Origin: an uncultured Eubacteriales bacterium
Lineage (GTDB): Bacteria > Bacillota > Clostridia > Oscillospirales > Oscillospiraceae
Assembly (NCBI GenBank): GCA_900544765.1
Contig: UQWI01000003.1
Span: 1-64,000 of the forward strand
Length of the DNA: 64,000 bases
Direction of reading: 5' to 3'
The position numbers and the translations under genes were made by a program. Every line of letters begins with the position of its first letter. Positions within the stretch are counted from its first letter, which is position 1. The notes under the pieces were generated by a model. The model did no database searches. It saw nothing but the letters and a program-made list of their open reading frames with translations, and had not been told where the DNA came from. This document shows positions 35,323 through 41,535 of this stretch, one piece after another.

Positions 35323-35553
35323 TCATTTCATCGCGTCCCCCAGCATCTGCGCCAGGCGCTTGCCCTCTCCGGTGGAGAGTACGCGCTTCAGTATTGTGCG
35401 AAGGGACGCCTCGTCGCCGGACTGAGCCGCGCGCATGAGCTCAGCGTCGGAAAACAGCTCTCCCAGAGCCTTTGCCTCGGCTGTCTGCGACAGCGCGTCG
35501 AGCTTGGAGCGCGTACCGGTATCCAGTTTCCCCGCCAGCTTTTCAATGTCCAT
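35323..35553 (-). CDS. Small helical protein of unknown function
   Basis: A 76-residue predicted helical protein: MDIEKLAGKLDTGTRSKLDA, a central ALGELFSDAELMRAAQSGDE, and the end LSTGEGKRLAQMLGDAMK. The start follows AGGGGATAGT. First gene of the three-gene unit described for 34545-35301, separated from the second by 21 bases. Its pattern of short amphipathic helices repeats features of the second protein (both use a SD-P/A-E motif), so they may be distant relatives. Confidence 0.65.
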   Translation of the reverse strand: MDIEKLAGKLDTGTRSKLDALSQTAEAKALGELFSDAELMRAAQSGDEASLRTILKRVLSTGEGKRLAQMLGDAMK

Positions 35554-35604
35554 ACTATCCCCTCCACGGCAGTATATGCCCGGAGCGTTCAGGAGGTGCG
35601 CAAA

Positions 35605-36093
35605 ATGCGCATTGCAGTTTTTTCAGACACCCACGGCCGCACCGAGCTGCTTGAAAACGCGGTGCGCCGCACAAGCCCGGATATACTCGTCCACCTCGGC
35701 GACCATATCCGAGACAGCCGCGTGCTGAGCGCGGCCTTCCCCGACATCCCGCTCTACGCCGTGCCGGGCAACTGCGACTTTGCAAGCCGCGAGCAGGACA
35801 CGCTGGAATTCTTCGCCGGGCCGGTCAAGGTCTTTGCCACGCACGGGCACCGGTATTACGTCAAGAGCACGATGGACTCGCTCCTGAACGCCGCGCACTT
35901 CTCCGGCGCAAAGCTCGTGCTATACGGACACACGCACATCGCGCACATCGATTACCCCGCCGGCATGACCGTCGTGAACCCCGGCTCATCAGGCCTGGGC
36001 GCCGAGCCGAGCTTCGCGCAGATAGATATCTCAGACGGCGGAGGCGTCGCGGCCAGAATACTGCCAATGCTGCCGAAGGACAGGTATATGTAA
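35605..36093 (+). CDS. YfcE-type metallophosphoesterase
   Basis: A 162-residue calcineurin-like phosphoesterase of the YfcE/MJ0936 group. The metal-site signatures are all present: FSDTHG, LGDHIRD, PGNCDF, ATHGHRYY and YGHTHIAH. Such enzymes hydrolyse phosphodiesters in the cytosol; the physiological substrate of this group is usually unknown. The ATG at 35605 follows AGGAGGTGCG; longer frames upstream cross the divergent small-gene operon. It ends at an intrinsic terminator. Confidence 0.92.
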   Translation: MRIAVFSDTHGRTELLENAVRRTSPDILVHLGDHIRDSRVLSAAFPDIPLYAVPGNCDFASREQDTLEFFAGPVKVFATHGHRYYVKSTMDSLLNAAHFSGAKLVLYGHTHIAHIDYPAGMTVVNPGSSGLGAEPSFAQIDISDGGGVAARILPMLPKDRYM

Positions 36094-36119
36094 AAAGCCC
36101 CGCACAAAACGGGGCTTTT
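36093..36119 (+). terminator. Terminator of the phosphoesterase gene
   Basis: AAAAGCCCCG / CGGGGCTTTT with loop CACAAAA directly after the stop codon. Confidence 0.88.
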
Positions 36120-36206
36120 CAGGCTTAAAGCCAAGCCTTTAGCTATATTCCTATCCCCGAAAAACAGGGCTCAACAGCACAGCAAGCCGCCAAACCACTC
36201 TTCTTA

Positions 36207-36246
36207 CCGGCATCACGGCCACGGCCGTGATGCCGGTTTTTGTCCC
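36207..36246 (+). terminator. Second strong terminator-like hairpin
   Basis: A near-perfect 14-bp stem (36207-36220 with its complement to 36241) followed by TTTTT. It stands 115 bases beyond the phosphoesterase, in front of the SLH remnant, with no gene of its own, and may be the former terminator of a lost gene. Confidence 0.7.
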
Positions 36247-36319
36247 GTAAAGCACGAGGCGCCCTCCGGTCCCGGCTGCGGCCATAATTTTTATTTCAGG
36301 GCGAGAGTTTCTGTGTGAA

Positions 36320-36596
36320 ATGCGCCTATATAGGCAGAGGGGCTACCACGCGGGCAGCTCTCGGCAATGCTCTAACGCTACGCACAACACAAGGGATGTG
36401 ACGTGAGCATCGGCGAGAGCAAGAATATCCTCAGCTGCAGCGACTTCGCGTCGATCAGCGAGTACAAGGTAAGCGCGATGCAGTGGGCCTACGGCGAGGG
36501 CCTGATAACCGGCGTGGCCTAGTCCACGCTCGAGCCCCAGGACACGTCCCCCGCGCCCAGGCCGCCGCCATGCTGATGCGCTTCCCAGAGGGCTGA
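36320..36596 (+). pseudogene. Decayed SLH-domain gene fragment
   Basis: Several pieces of an SLH domain appear in shifting frames. MRLYRQRGYHAG at 36320 resembles the MLYRYARYRGY end of the second repeat; from 36400 DVSIGESKNILSCSD and VSAMQWAYGEGLITGVA are the start of a third repeat, broken by TAG at 36520. A frame change then gives RAQAAAMLMRFPEG and a stop at 36594, which is the normal end of such proteins (TRAQLAAMLMRF in the 664-residue paralogue). At least two frame changes and one stop show that it is dead. No promoter or signal peptide survives. Confidence 0.82.
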
Positions 36597-36644
36597 GCTA
36601 TGATTAAAAGGGGCCGGTTCATACCGACCCCTGCATATGTTGAA

Positions 36645-36672
36645 GCCGCCCGGCGCAGCTGCGCCGGGCGGC
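36645..36672 (-). terminator. 28-base perfect palindrome after pyk
   Basis: Bases 36645-36658 and 36659-36672 are exact reverse complements, 8 bases after the pyk stop on the minus strand. There is no U-tract, so it may stabilise the 3' end instead of ending transcription alone. Confidence 0.6.
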
Positions 36673-36679
36673 AAGCTCT

Positions 36680-38095
36680 TTATACCACTTGCGCTTTTAT
36701 GAGGTTGGTGCTGCCCGCGCGCCCTATCGGCACACCGGCCGTAATGACAACCATCTGGCCGCTCTCTACCGCGCCCTCCCTGAGCGCGCACTGTACGCAC
36801 ATGGAGAAGAGCCTGTCGGTGGAGTCGACGTATCCGGCCAGGAGCGGCTTCACACCCCAGGACACGGCCAGCTGCCTGCGCGCCCGCTCCGTGGTCGTCA
36901 GAGCCACGATGGGACAGGCCGGGCGGAAGCGGGATATCATCCTCGCCGTGTGGCCCGTCTGTGTGGGCGTGAGTATGGCGTCGGCCTCCAGGTCCATAGC
37001 CGTCTGGCAGCATGTGTGGGTTACGGCGTCGTTTATGGAACGGCCCGGCTGGTACTCGAAGCGGCGGAAGCGGCCCCAGTAATCCGTAGCCTGCTCCGCA
37101 GCATTTATTGTGTCCACCATTGTCTGCACAGCCTCGAGGGGGTACTTGCCCGAAGCTGTCTCACCTGACAGCATGACGCAGCTGGTGCCGTCAAACACGG
37201 CGTTGGCCACGTCAGACACCTCCGCGCGGGTCGGACGCGGATTGCGAATCATAGAGTCGAGCATCTGCGTTGCGGTGATAACCGGCTTGCCTGCCATGCT
37301 CGTCTCCTTTATCATGCGCTTCTGAAGTATGGGCACCTCATAGGCAGGAATCTCGACGCCGAGGTCGCCGCGGGCGACCATCAGGCCGTCGCTGGCCGCG
37401 ATTATCTCAGCGAGGTTGTCGACGCCCTCACGGTTCTCTATCTTGGAGATTATGCGTATGTGCTCGCCGCCGTACTCCTTCAGGCAGGCGCGGATGTCCT
37501 GTACATCCGAGGCCTTGCGCACAAAGGAGGCCGCCACGAAGTCGAAGTCCTGTTCGACAGCGAAGCGCAGATCCTCCCTGTCCTTGTCCGTAAGGGACGG
37601 CAGGTGAATCGGCACTCCGGGTATGTTGATGCTCTTGTTGCTGGACAGCGGGCCGCCCGTGACCACGCTGCACCTGATGTCCTGTCCGGAGATATCCTCT
37701 ACGCGCAGCTCAATGAGGCCGTCGTCGATGAGGACGCGGCAGCCGGGGTGCAGCTCCTTGTGCAGGTCGCAGTAGGTGACGGAGACCATCCCGCCGTCGC
37801 CGGGCACATCCCGGGTAGTCAGCGTGAACGACTCACCCTCGGCGAGCGTTACGGGCCCCGTCTCAAAAGTTTTGATTCGTATCTCGGGACCCTTGGTGTC
37901 CAATATGGTGGCCACCGCAGCCCCCAGCTCGTCCCTGACGCGTTTTACCTTCGTCAGCGTGGCCAGGTGGCTCTCATGCGTCCCGTGGGAAAAGTTAAAA
38001 CGCGCGGCGTCCATGCCGGTGAGCATCAAAGCGCGCAGCTTCTCTTCATCGTCAACCGACGGTCCCATCGTGCAGATTATCTTTGTCTTTCTCAA
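36680..38095 (-). CDS. pyk: Pyruvate kinase
   Basis: A 471-residue glycolytic enzyme converting phosphoenolpyruvate and ADP to pyruvate and ATP. Motifs: TKIICTMGPSVDDEEKL start, DTKGPEIR, MVARGDLGVEIP, and the signature MIKETSMAGKPVITATQML. It has the short form: the extra C-terminal PEP-utiliser domain of some Firmicutes enzymes is absent. The start codon is TTG at 38095 (LRKTK, read as Met), 8 bases after GGGAGGGAC. It is transcribed alone from the promoter at 38129-38157. Confidence 0.95.
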   Translation of the reverse strand: MRKTKIICTMGPSVDDEEKLRALMLTGMDAARFNFSHGTHESHLATLTKVKRVRDELGAAVATILDTKGPEIRIKTFETGPVTLAEGESFTLTTRDVPGDGGMVSVTYCDLHKELHPGCRVLIDDGLIELRVEDISGQDIRCSVVTGGPLSSNKSINIPGVPIHLPSLTDKDREDLRFAVEQDFDFVAASFVRKASDVQDIRACLKEYGGEHIRIISKIENREGVDNLAEIIAASDGLMVARGDLGVEIPAYEVPILQKRMIKETSMAGKPVITATQMLDSMIRNPRPTRAEVSDVANAVFDGTSCVMLSGETASGKYPLEAVQTMVDTINAAEQATDYWGRFRRFEYQPGRSINDAVTHTCCQTAMDLEADAILTPTQTGHTARMISRFRPACPIVALTTTERARRQLAVSWGVKPLLAGYVDSTDRLFSMCVQCALREGAVESGQMVVITAGVPIGRAGSTNLIKAQVV

Positions 38096-38128
38096 GGGAT
38101 GTCCCTCCCAAATAAAAGTTCGTTATTT

Positions 38129-38157
38129 ATTATACAAGAAACTTCCCCTGCATACAA
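38129..38157 (-). promoter_or_regulatory. Promoter of pyk
   Basis: On the minus strand TTGTAT (38157-38152), a 17-base spacer and a perfect TATAAT (38134-38129), 34 bases from the start codon. Confidence 0.72.
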
Positions 38158-38330
38158 GTGAAGATTGAAGCATTGTTGTGTAAAATTCAACGGTCTCATC
38201 TTTTGAATTCAGATAAGTGGTGCGAAATGAGCGGGCGATATGCAGTCCGCGACAATGTGGAACATCGCAGCACTATAGATGCCGTCCTTCAGATTCGCAG
38301 CCAAAACCAAACCGGAGCCCAGCGGAGCGG

Positions 38331-38422
38331 GTCCGGTTTGGAAAGGAGGAGCGACGGAATGAGCGAGCGATGACTTTTTGTAAAAAAGTCGCTGCGAACG
38401 ATATGTCGTCCGCGACGACGTG
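38331..38422 (-). repeat. Post-tRNA repeat, diverged copy C
   Basis: On the minus strand the order of copy A is kept: CCACGTCG, a hairpin with GTCGTCCGCG / CGAACGATAT region and a T-run, the CTCATTCCGTCGCTCCTCC element, then a different palindrome, the CCAAACCGGA / TCCGGTTTGG arms at 38306-38340. It is tandem to copy B and separated from it by 68 bases; a still more decayed unit follows toward 38220. No protein gene is seen in 38158-38633. Confidence 0.7.
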
Positions 38423-38490
38423 GTTGCGATTTTGGAAAGAAGTGCAGCAGAATGAGCGCGACCTGACTTTTTTCAGGATGAATAAAAGTC

Positions 38491-38636
38491 AGGGCAAGCG
38501 ATGTGACGCTTGCCAAAAAGCAAAAATCAGCTTCAAAACCATGGGTTTTGAAGCTGAAAGGAGCTGCGACAGAATGAGTGAGAAGTGACTTTTGCAAAAA
38601 GTCGCTGCGAACGATATGTCGTCCGCAGCGACGTGG
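38491..38636 (-). repeat. 146-bp post-tRNA repeat, copy B
   Basis: Exact inverted duplicate of 17595-17740, 20.8 kb away. It begins inside the CCA of tRNA-Lys and so provides that tRNA operon's terminator (GTCGCTGCG stem plus T5). Confidence 0.92.
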
Positions 38637-38709
38637 TGACCCAGCGGGGATTCGAACCCCGGACACCCTGCTTAAAAGGCAGGTGCTCTGCCTACTGAGC
38701 TACTGGGTC
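38634..38709 (-). tRNA. tRNA-Lys (TTT)
   Basis: A 76-nt cloverleaf on the minus strand: acceptor GACCCAG / CTGGGTC, anticodon loop CTTTTAA giving TTT, T loop GGTTCGAATCC, encoded CCA at 38636-38634. Last gene of the Arg-His-Gln-Lys operon. Confidence 0.95.
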
Positions 38710-38735
38710 ATATATTAAATGAATGAATTTGGCAC

Positions 38736-38924
38736 CCTCGCTGCCAAAAAAACGAAAAGAGGCGCGACGTAATGACTGAGCTTCCCCACCCACATAATTC
38801 TGCAAAATTGAATCCACCGGATTCAATTTTGAGAGGAGGTGCAAGGAAGCGAGCGCAGTTTTCGGCATCAGCCTTCGGCTTATGCCGGAAACGGAGACGA
38901 GCGGACTTTGCACCGACGACGTGG
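38736..38924 (-). repeat. Post-tRNA repeat, diverged copy D
   Basis: After tRNA-Gln on the minus strand the sequence again begins CCACGTCG, followed by a hairpin (CGGCATAAGCCG), GCACCTCCTCTC, and a 12-bp-arm palindrome (AAAATTGAATCC / GGATTCAATTTT). It keeps the layout of copies A to C with different sequence, and fills the 210 bases between tRNA-Gln and tRNA-Lys. Confidence 0.55.
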
Positions 38925-38995
38925 CTGGGATGGCAGGACTCGAACCTACAATATCAGAGTCAAAGTCTGGTGTGTTACCGTTACACTACATCCCA
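38922..38995 (-). tRNA. tRNA-Gln (TTG)
   Basis: A 74-nt cloverleaf on the minus strand with the U1-containing acceptor TGGGATG / CATCCCA typical of tRNA-Gln, anticodon loop CTTTGAC giving TTG, T loop GGTTCGAGTCC and encoded CCA at 38924-38922. Confidence 0.93.
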
Positions 38996-39040
38996 CCGCG
39001 ACTGTGAATAGAGGCCGGCAGGAAGCCGGCCTCCTCTTTC

Positions 39041-39118
39041 TGGGGTGGGAGATGGGGCTCGAACCCACGACACCCGGAACCACAATCCGGTGCTCATACC
39101 AACTGAGCTACACCCACC
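39041..39118 (-). tRNA. tRNA-His (GTG)
   Basis: Minus-strand cloverleaf with anticodon loop TTGTGGT giving GTG, discriminator C73 and the extra G at -1 (39118), both identity features of tRNA-His, and encoded CCA at 39043-39041. The acceptor GTGGGTG / CTCCCAC has one U-U mismatch at pair 6-67. Confidence 0.93.
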
Positions 39119-39137
39119 ATTGTATGGAGCCTGCCAT

Positions 39138-39214
39138 TGGCACGCCAGGAGGGACTCGAACCCCCGGCCTACTGCTTAGAAGGCAGTTGCTCTATCCTGC
39201 TGAGCTACTGGCGC
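39138..39214 (-). tRNA. tRNA-Arg (TCT)
   Basis: Minus-strand 77-nt cloverleaf with anticodon loop CTTCTAA giving TCT, T loop GGTTCGAGTCC, discriminator G and encoded CCA at 39140-39138. The first acceptor pair is G1-U72. First gene of the operon. Confidence 0.94.
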
Positions 39215-39369
39215 GTATACACATCTGCTGCCGCAAAGACAGTCTGCGTCTATTCCGCAGCGCGGGCACTATCCCAAATTGCCGCCAGGCCTTCTAAACC
39301 AGCCGCCCGAAGAGGAACAAAGCAGTTTTGAACACCGGGCGCAGGCACTGCGCCGCCAAAAGCTTTGTT

Positions 39370-39398
39370 AGTTTAACATTTCCACGCGCGTTTGTCAA
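39370..39398 (-). promoter_or_regulatory. SigA-type promoter of the four-tRNA operon
   Basis: On the minus strand TTGACA (39398-39393), 17-base spacer, TAAACT (39375-39370). This is the same core as the tRNA-Gly promoter, and it lies about 155 bases upstream of tRNA-Arg. Confidence 0.85.
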
Positions 39399-39441
39399 GA
39401 GCTATCCGGCCCTTTAGCGAGTTTTTTCTTCTATTTTTTCC

Positions 39442-39591
39442 TCAGCGCGCTTTGACCTGCCGGAACGGCCGCTTCCAAAGCCAGTGAGCCGTCCAGCACA
39501 GCGCCCGGCCAAGCGCAGAGACAAGCCTCACCAGCTCGCGAAGCACCCCGCCGCCGCGCAGCAGCGCTTTCACACTCACCGCCCCTTTCAC
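39442..39591 (-). CDS. Possible 49-residue amphipathic small protein
   Basis: A GTG-initiated frame of 49 residues: VKGAVSVKALLRGGGVLREL, followed by LVSALGRALCWTAHWLWK, then basic residues ending KAR. It is rich in Leu, Trp and Arg, with high GC at third positions like true genes here. A second in-frame GTG lies inside, after GGGGCGGTGAG. It precedes the MATE gene's 3' region, without a partner. It could equally be a chance frame in GC-rich DNA. Confidence 0.3.
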   Translation of the reverse strand: MKGAVSVKALLRGGGVLRELVRLVSALGRALCWTAHWLWKRPFRQVKAR

Positions 39592-39657
39592 ATATAGATA
39601 TGCTTATCTTACCCACCGTGGTTATGGGGCAAAGCGCAAAGTTTTCGCAATGACGCA

Positions 39658-39687
39658 AATGCGCCGGGCTGTGCTGCCCGGCGCATT
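39658..39687 (-). terminator. Hairpin ending the MATE gene
   Basis: AATGCGCCGGGC / GCCCGGCGCATT with loop TGTGCT, 9 bases after the MATE stop on the minus strand; the following T-run is weak (TTGCG). Confidence 0.65.
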
Positions 39688-39695
39688 GGTTGTAT

Positions 39696-41084
39696 TCAAG
39701 CTTTTCCTCCGCTCGACGCGGCCCGGCTTGCCTCAAGGCGGCGCATATATCTGCTCAGCACTATGGAGGCGATGATAGCCAGCAGGAGCTCGGCCACTGT
39801 CTGAGCGTATGCCAGCCCGTACAGCGGGAAGATCATATTCAGCAGTATAAGCGCCGGAATCTCAAACACTATCTTCCTGAGTATGGCAAACACAAGGCTG
39901 TAGGAGCCCTTGCCCGTGGCCTGGAACACGTTCACAGCGCGGAAGTCGATACACATAAACGGCTGTGCGAGCGTCAGTCCCACGAGGAAGTGCCGCCCGT
40001 ACTCCACAACAGCCTCTTTGTCCATAAACAGCCTGACGAAGAAGCTCGGGAAGGCACAGTACACCGCCGTGACAACCGCCATCACAGCCAGGCTTATAAT
40101 CAGCGTCAGTCTTATGGCGTCCTTCATGCGCTTGATATTGCCGCTTGAGAAGTTGTAGCCGATGAGCGGCATGACGCCCTGCGAAAAGCCCATGACCGCA
40201 TACATCGGCACCTGGGCCAGCTTCTGGCAAATGCCCATGGCCGCGATGGCATCCGCACCGTAAGGGTGCGTCAGGTTGTTGAGCAAGGTCATGCCGGTGA
40301 CGTTCAGCAAATTCTGTATCGCCGCAGGCACGCCGACGCCGCAGACGCTCCTGACTATCCGGCCCTCGAAGCTGAGCTTCTTCGGGTTCACGCAGACGTA
40401 GGTTTTCCCGCGCCGCACCGCGAGCAGGACGAAGAAATATCCGCAGGCGACACAGTTGGAGATGAAGGTCGCCAGTCCTGCACCCGCAGCCCCCATGCCG
40501 AAGCCCCACGGCATGATGAATATGGGGTCGAGCGCCATGTTGAGTATGCAGCCGGTCATTGTACCTATGCTTGCGTGTACGGCGCTGCCCTCCGAGCGCA
40601 CCAGGTAGGCCATGACAACGTTCAATATCGTCGGCGCCGCGCCGAGGCACACCGTCCAGAACATGTACTCGTTCGTCGCAGCCCTTGTCGTCTCGTCAGC
40701 GCCCAGCAGTGTGAGCAGCGGGGCGCGGAACACGAAGCACAGGATGCCGAAGAGCAGCCCGCAGAAGAGCGAGCAGTAGAAGCCGAAGGCGCTGCTCTTG
40801 GCAACCGTGTCGTAATCCTTGCAGCCCAGAGCCCGGCTCATGAGGCTGGACGAGCCGACGCCGAAAAGGTTGTTCACCGCGTTGAAGGCCAGCATCACGG
40901 GTGCGGCCAGGGTGACTGCGGCGTTCTGTACCGAGTCGTTCAGCAGGCTGACGAAGAAGGTGTCCGCAAGATTGTATATAACGGTGACCAGCGAGCTGAT
41001 GACGGTGGGTACGGCCAGCGAGGCCACCGCCCTGCCCAGTGGCGCCGACTCAAACAGATACGTCTTTCTGTCCATTTCCTGCAA
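39696..41084 (-). CDS. MATE-family efflux transporter
   Basis: A 462-residue protein with twelve hydrophobic helices in the two-bundle MATE arrangement. The helix-1 SLAVPTVISSLVTVIYNLAD, followed by TFFVS, is the family N-terminal signature, and VGSSSLMSRALGCKD and GFSQGVMPLIGYNF are further matches. MATE proteins export cationic drugs or metabolites with Na+ or H+ antiport. A TTG at 41084 lies 7 bases from GGAGATG; ATG at 41075 is the alternative start but is too close to any ribosome site. Monocistronic. Confidence 0.92.
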   Translation of the reverse strand: MQEMDRKTYLFESAPLGRAVASLAVPTVISSLVTVIYNLADTFFVSLLNDSVQNAAVTLAAPVMLAFNAVNNLFGVGSSSLMSRALGCKDYDTVAKSSAFGFYCSLFCGLLFGILCFVFRAPLLTLLGADETTRAATNEYMFWTVCLGAAPTILNVVMAYLVRSEGSAVHASIGTMTGCILNMALDPIFIMPWGFGMGAAGAGLATFISNCVACGYFFVLLAVRRGKTYVCVNPKKLSFEGRIVRSVCGVGVPAAIQNLLNVTGMTLLNNLTHPYGADAIAAMGICQKLAQVPMYAVMGFSQGVMPLIGYNFSSGNIKRMKDAIRLTLIISLAVMAVVTAVYCAFPSFFVRLFMDKEAVVEYGRHFLVGLTLAQPFMCIDFRAVNVFQATGKGSYSLVFAILRKIVFEIPALILLNMIFPLYGLAYAQTVAELLLAIIASIVLSRYMRRLEASRAASSGGKA

Positions 41085-41235
41085 TTTTCTACATCTCCAC
41101 CCGGCTGAAAGGCCGGCCCAACAGCTGCGTAGGACCGGCCTTTAGCCTATCTTTTCTTGAGCAATATATTATCACGCCCCTCTCCGCGTTACAACAACTT
41201 AAGAAAAAGTTCACACTCTGTTCACGATGAGCCGC

Positions 41236-41535
41236 TCAAAGTGCGAGTAGCAGCGCCGCTGCCGCGGCAATGACCACGGCCAAAGCAATGAGCCACGGCA
41301 CGGCGCGCCGGAACCTGCAGCGCAGCCCGGGCCGCTGCGTGGGAGGGCGCGGGGACGGCTCTGCCTGCGCGGCCTCCATGGCCTCGCGCAGGAGCTCGCT
41401 CTCGCTCACGGAGCACTCGCCGCGCACTATGAATATGGCCTGCTCAAAGGCCCCGCCGTCGGGCTGAGGGACTATGACTATCCGCCGGGCTGTCCCGCGC
41501 ACTGTACCCCGGCGCCCCAACCTCGGCGCGCTCAT
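41236..41535 (-). CDS. Small C-terminally anchored protein downstream of spoIIE
   Basis: A 99-residue protein with a cytosolic part (RRIVIVPQPDGGAFEQAIFI, SELLREAMEAAQ), a Pro/Arg stretch and a single C-terminal membrane helix (about residues 76-97). Its ATG overlaps the spoIIE stop (ATGA), so it is co-translated with it. The longer upstream frame lies inside spoIIE. No family was recognised; the arrangement suggests a membrane-associated partner in the same sporulation step. Confidence 0.65.
   Translation of the reverse strand: MSAPRLGRRGTVRGTARRIVIVPQPDGGAFEQAIFIVRGECSVSESELLREAMEAAQAEPSPRPPTQRPGLRCRFRRAVPWLIALAVVIAAAAALLLAL

Noticed and set aside
38158..38636. CRISPR array
   Set aside because: Repeated units are present, but they are of unequal length with internal palindromes and no regular spacers; they are linked to tRNA 3' ends.
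39431..39736. 101-codon minus-strand frame after the tRNA cluster
   Set aside because: It crosses the MATE terminator and gene end and has no start signal; only the inner 49-codon frame was kept as a weak candidate.
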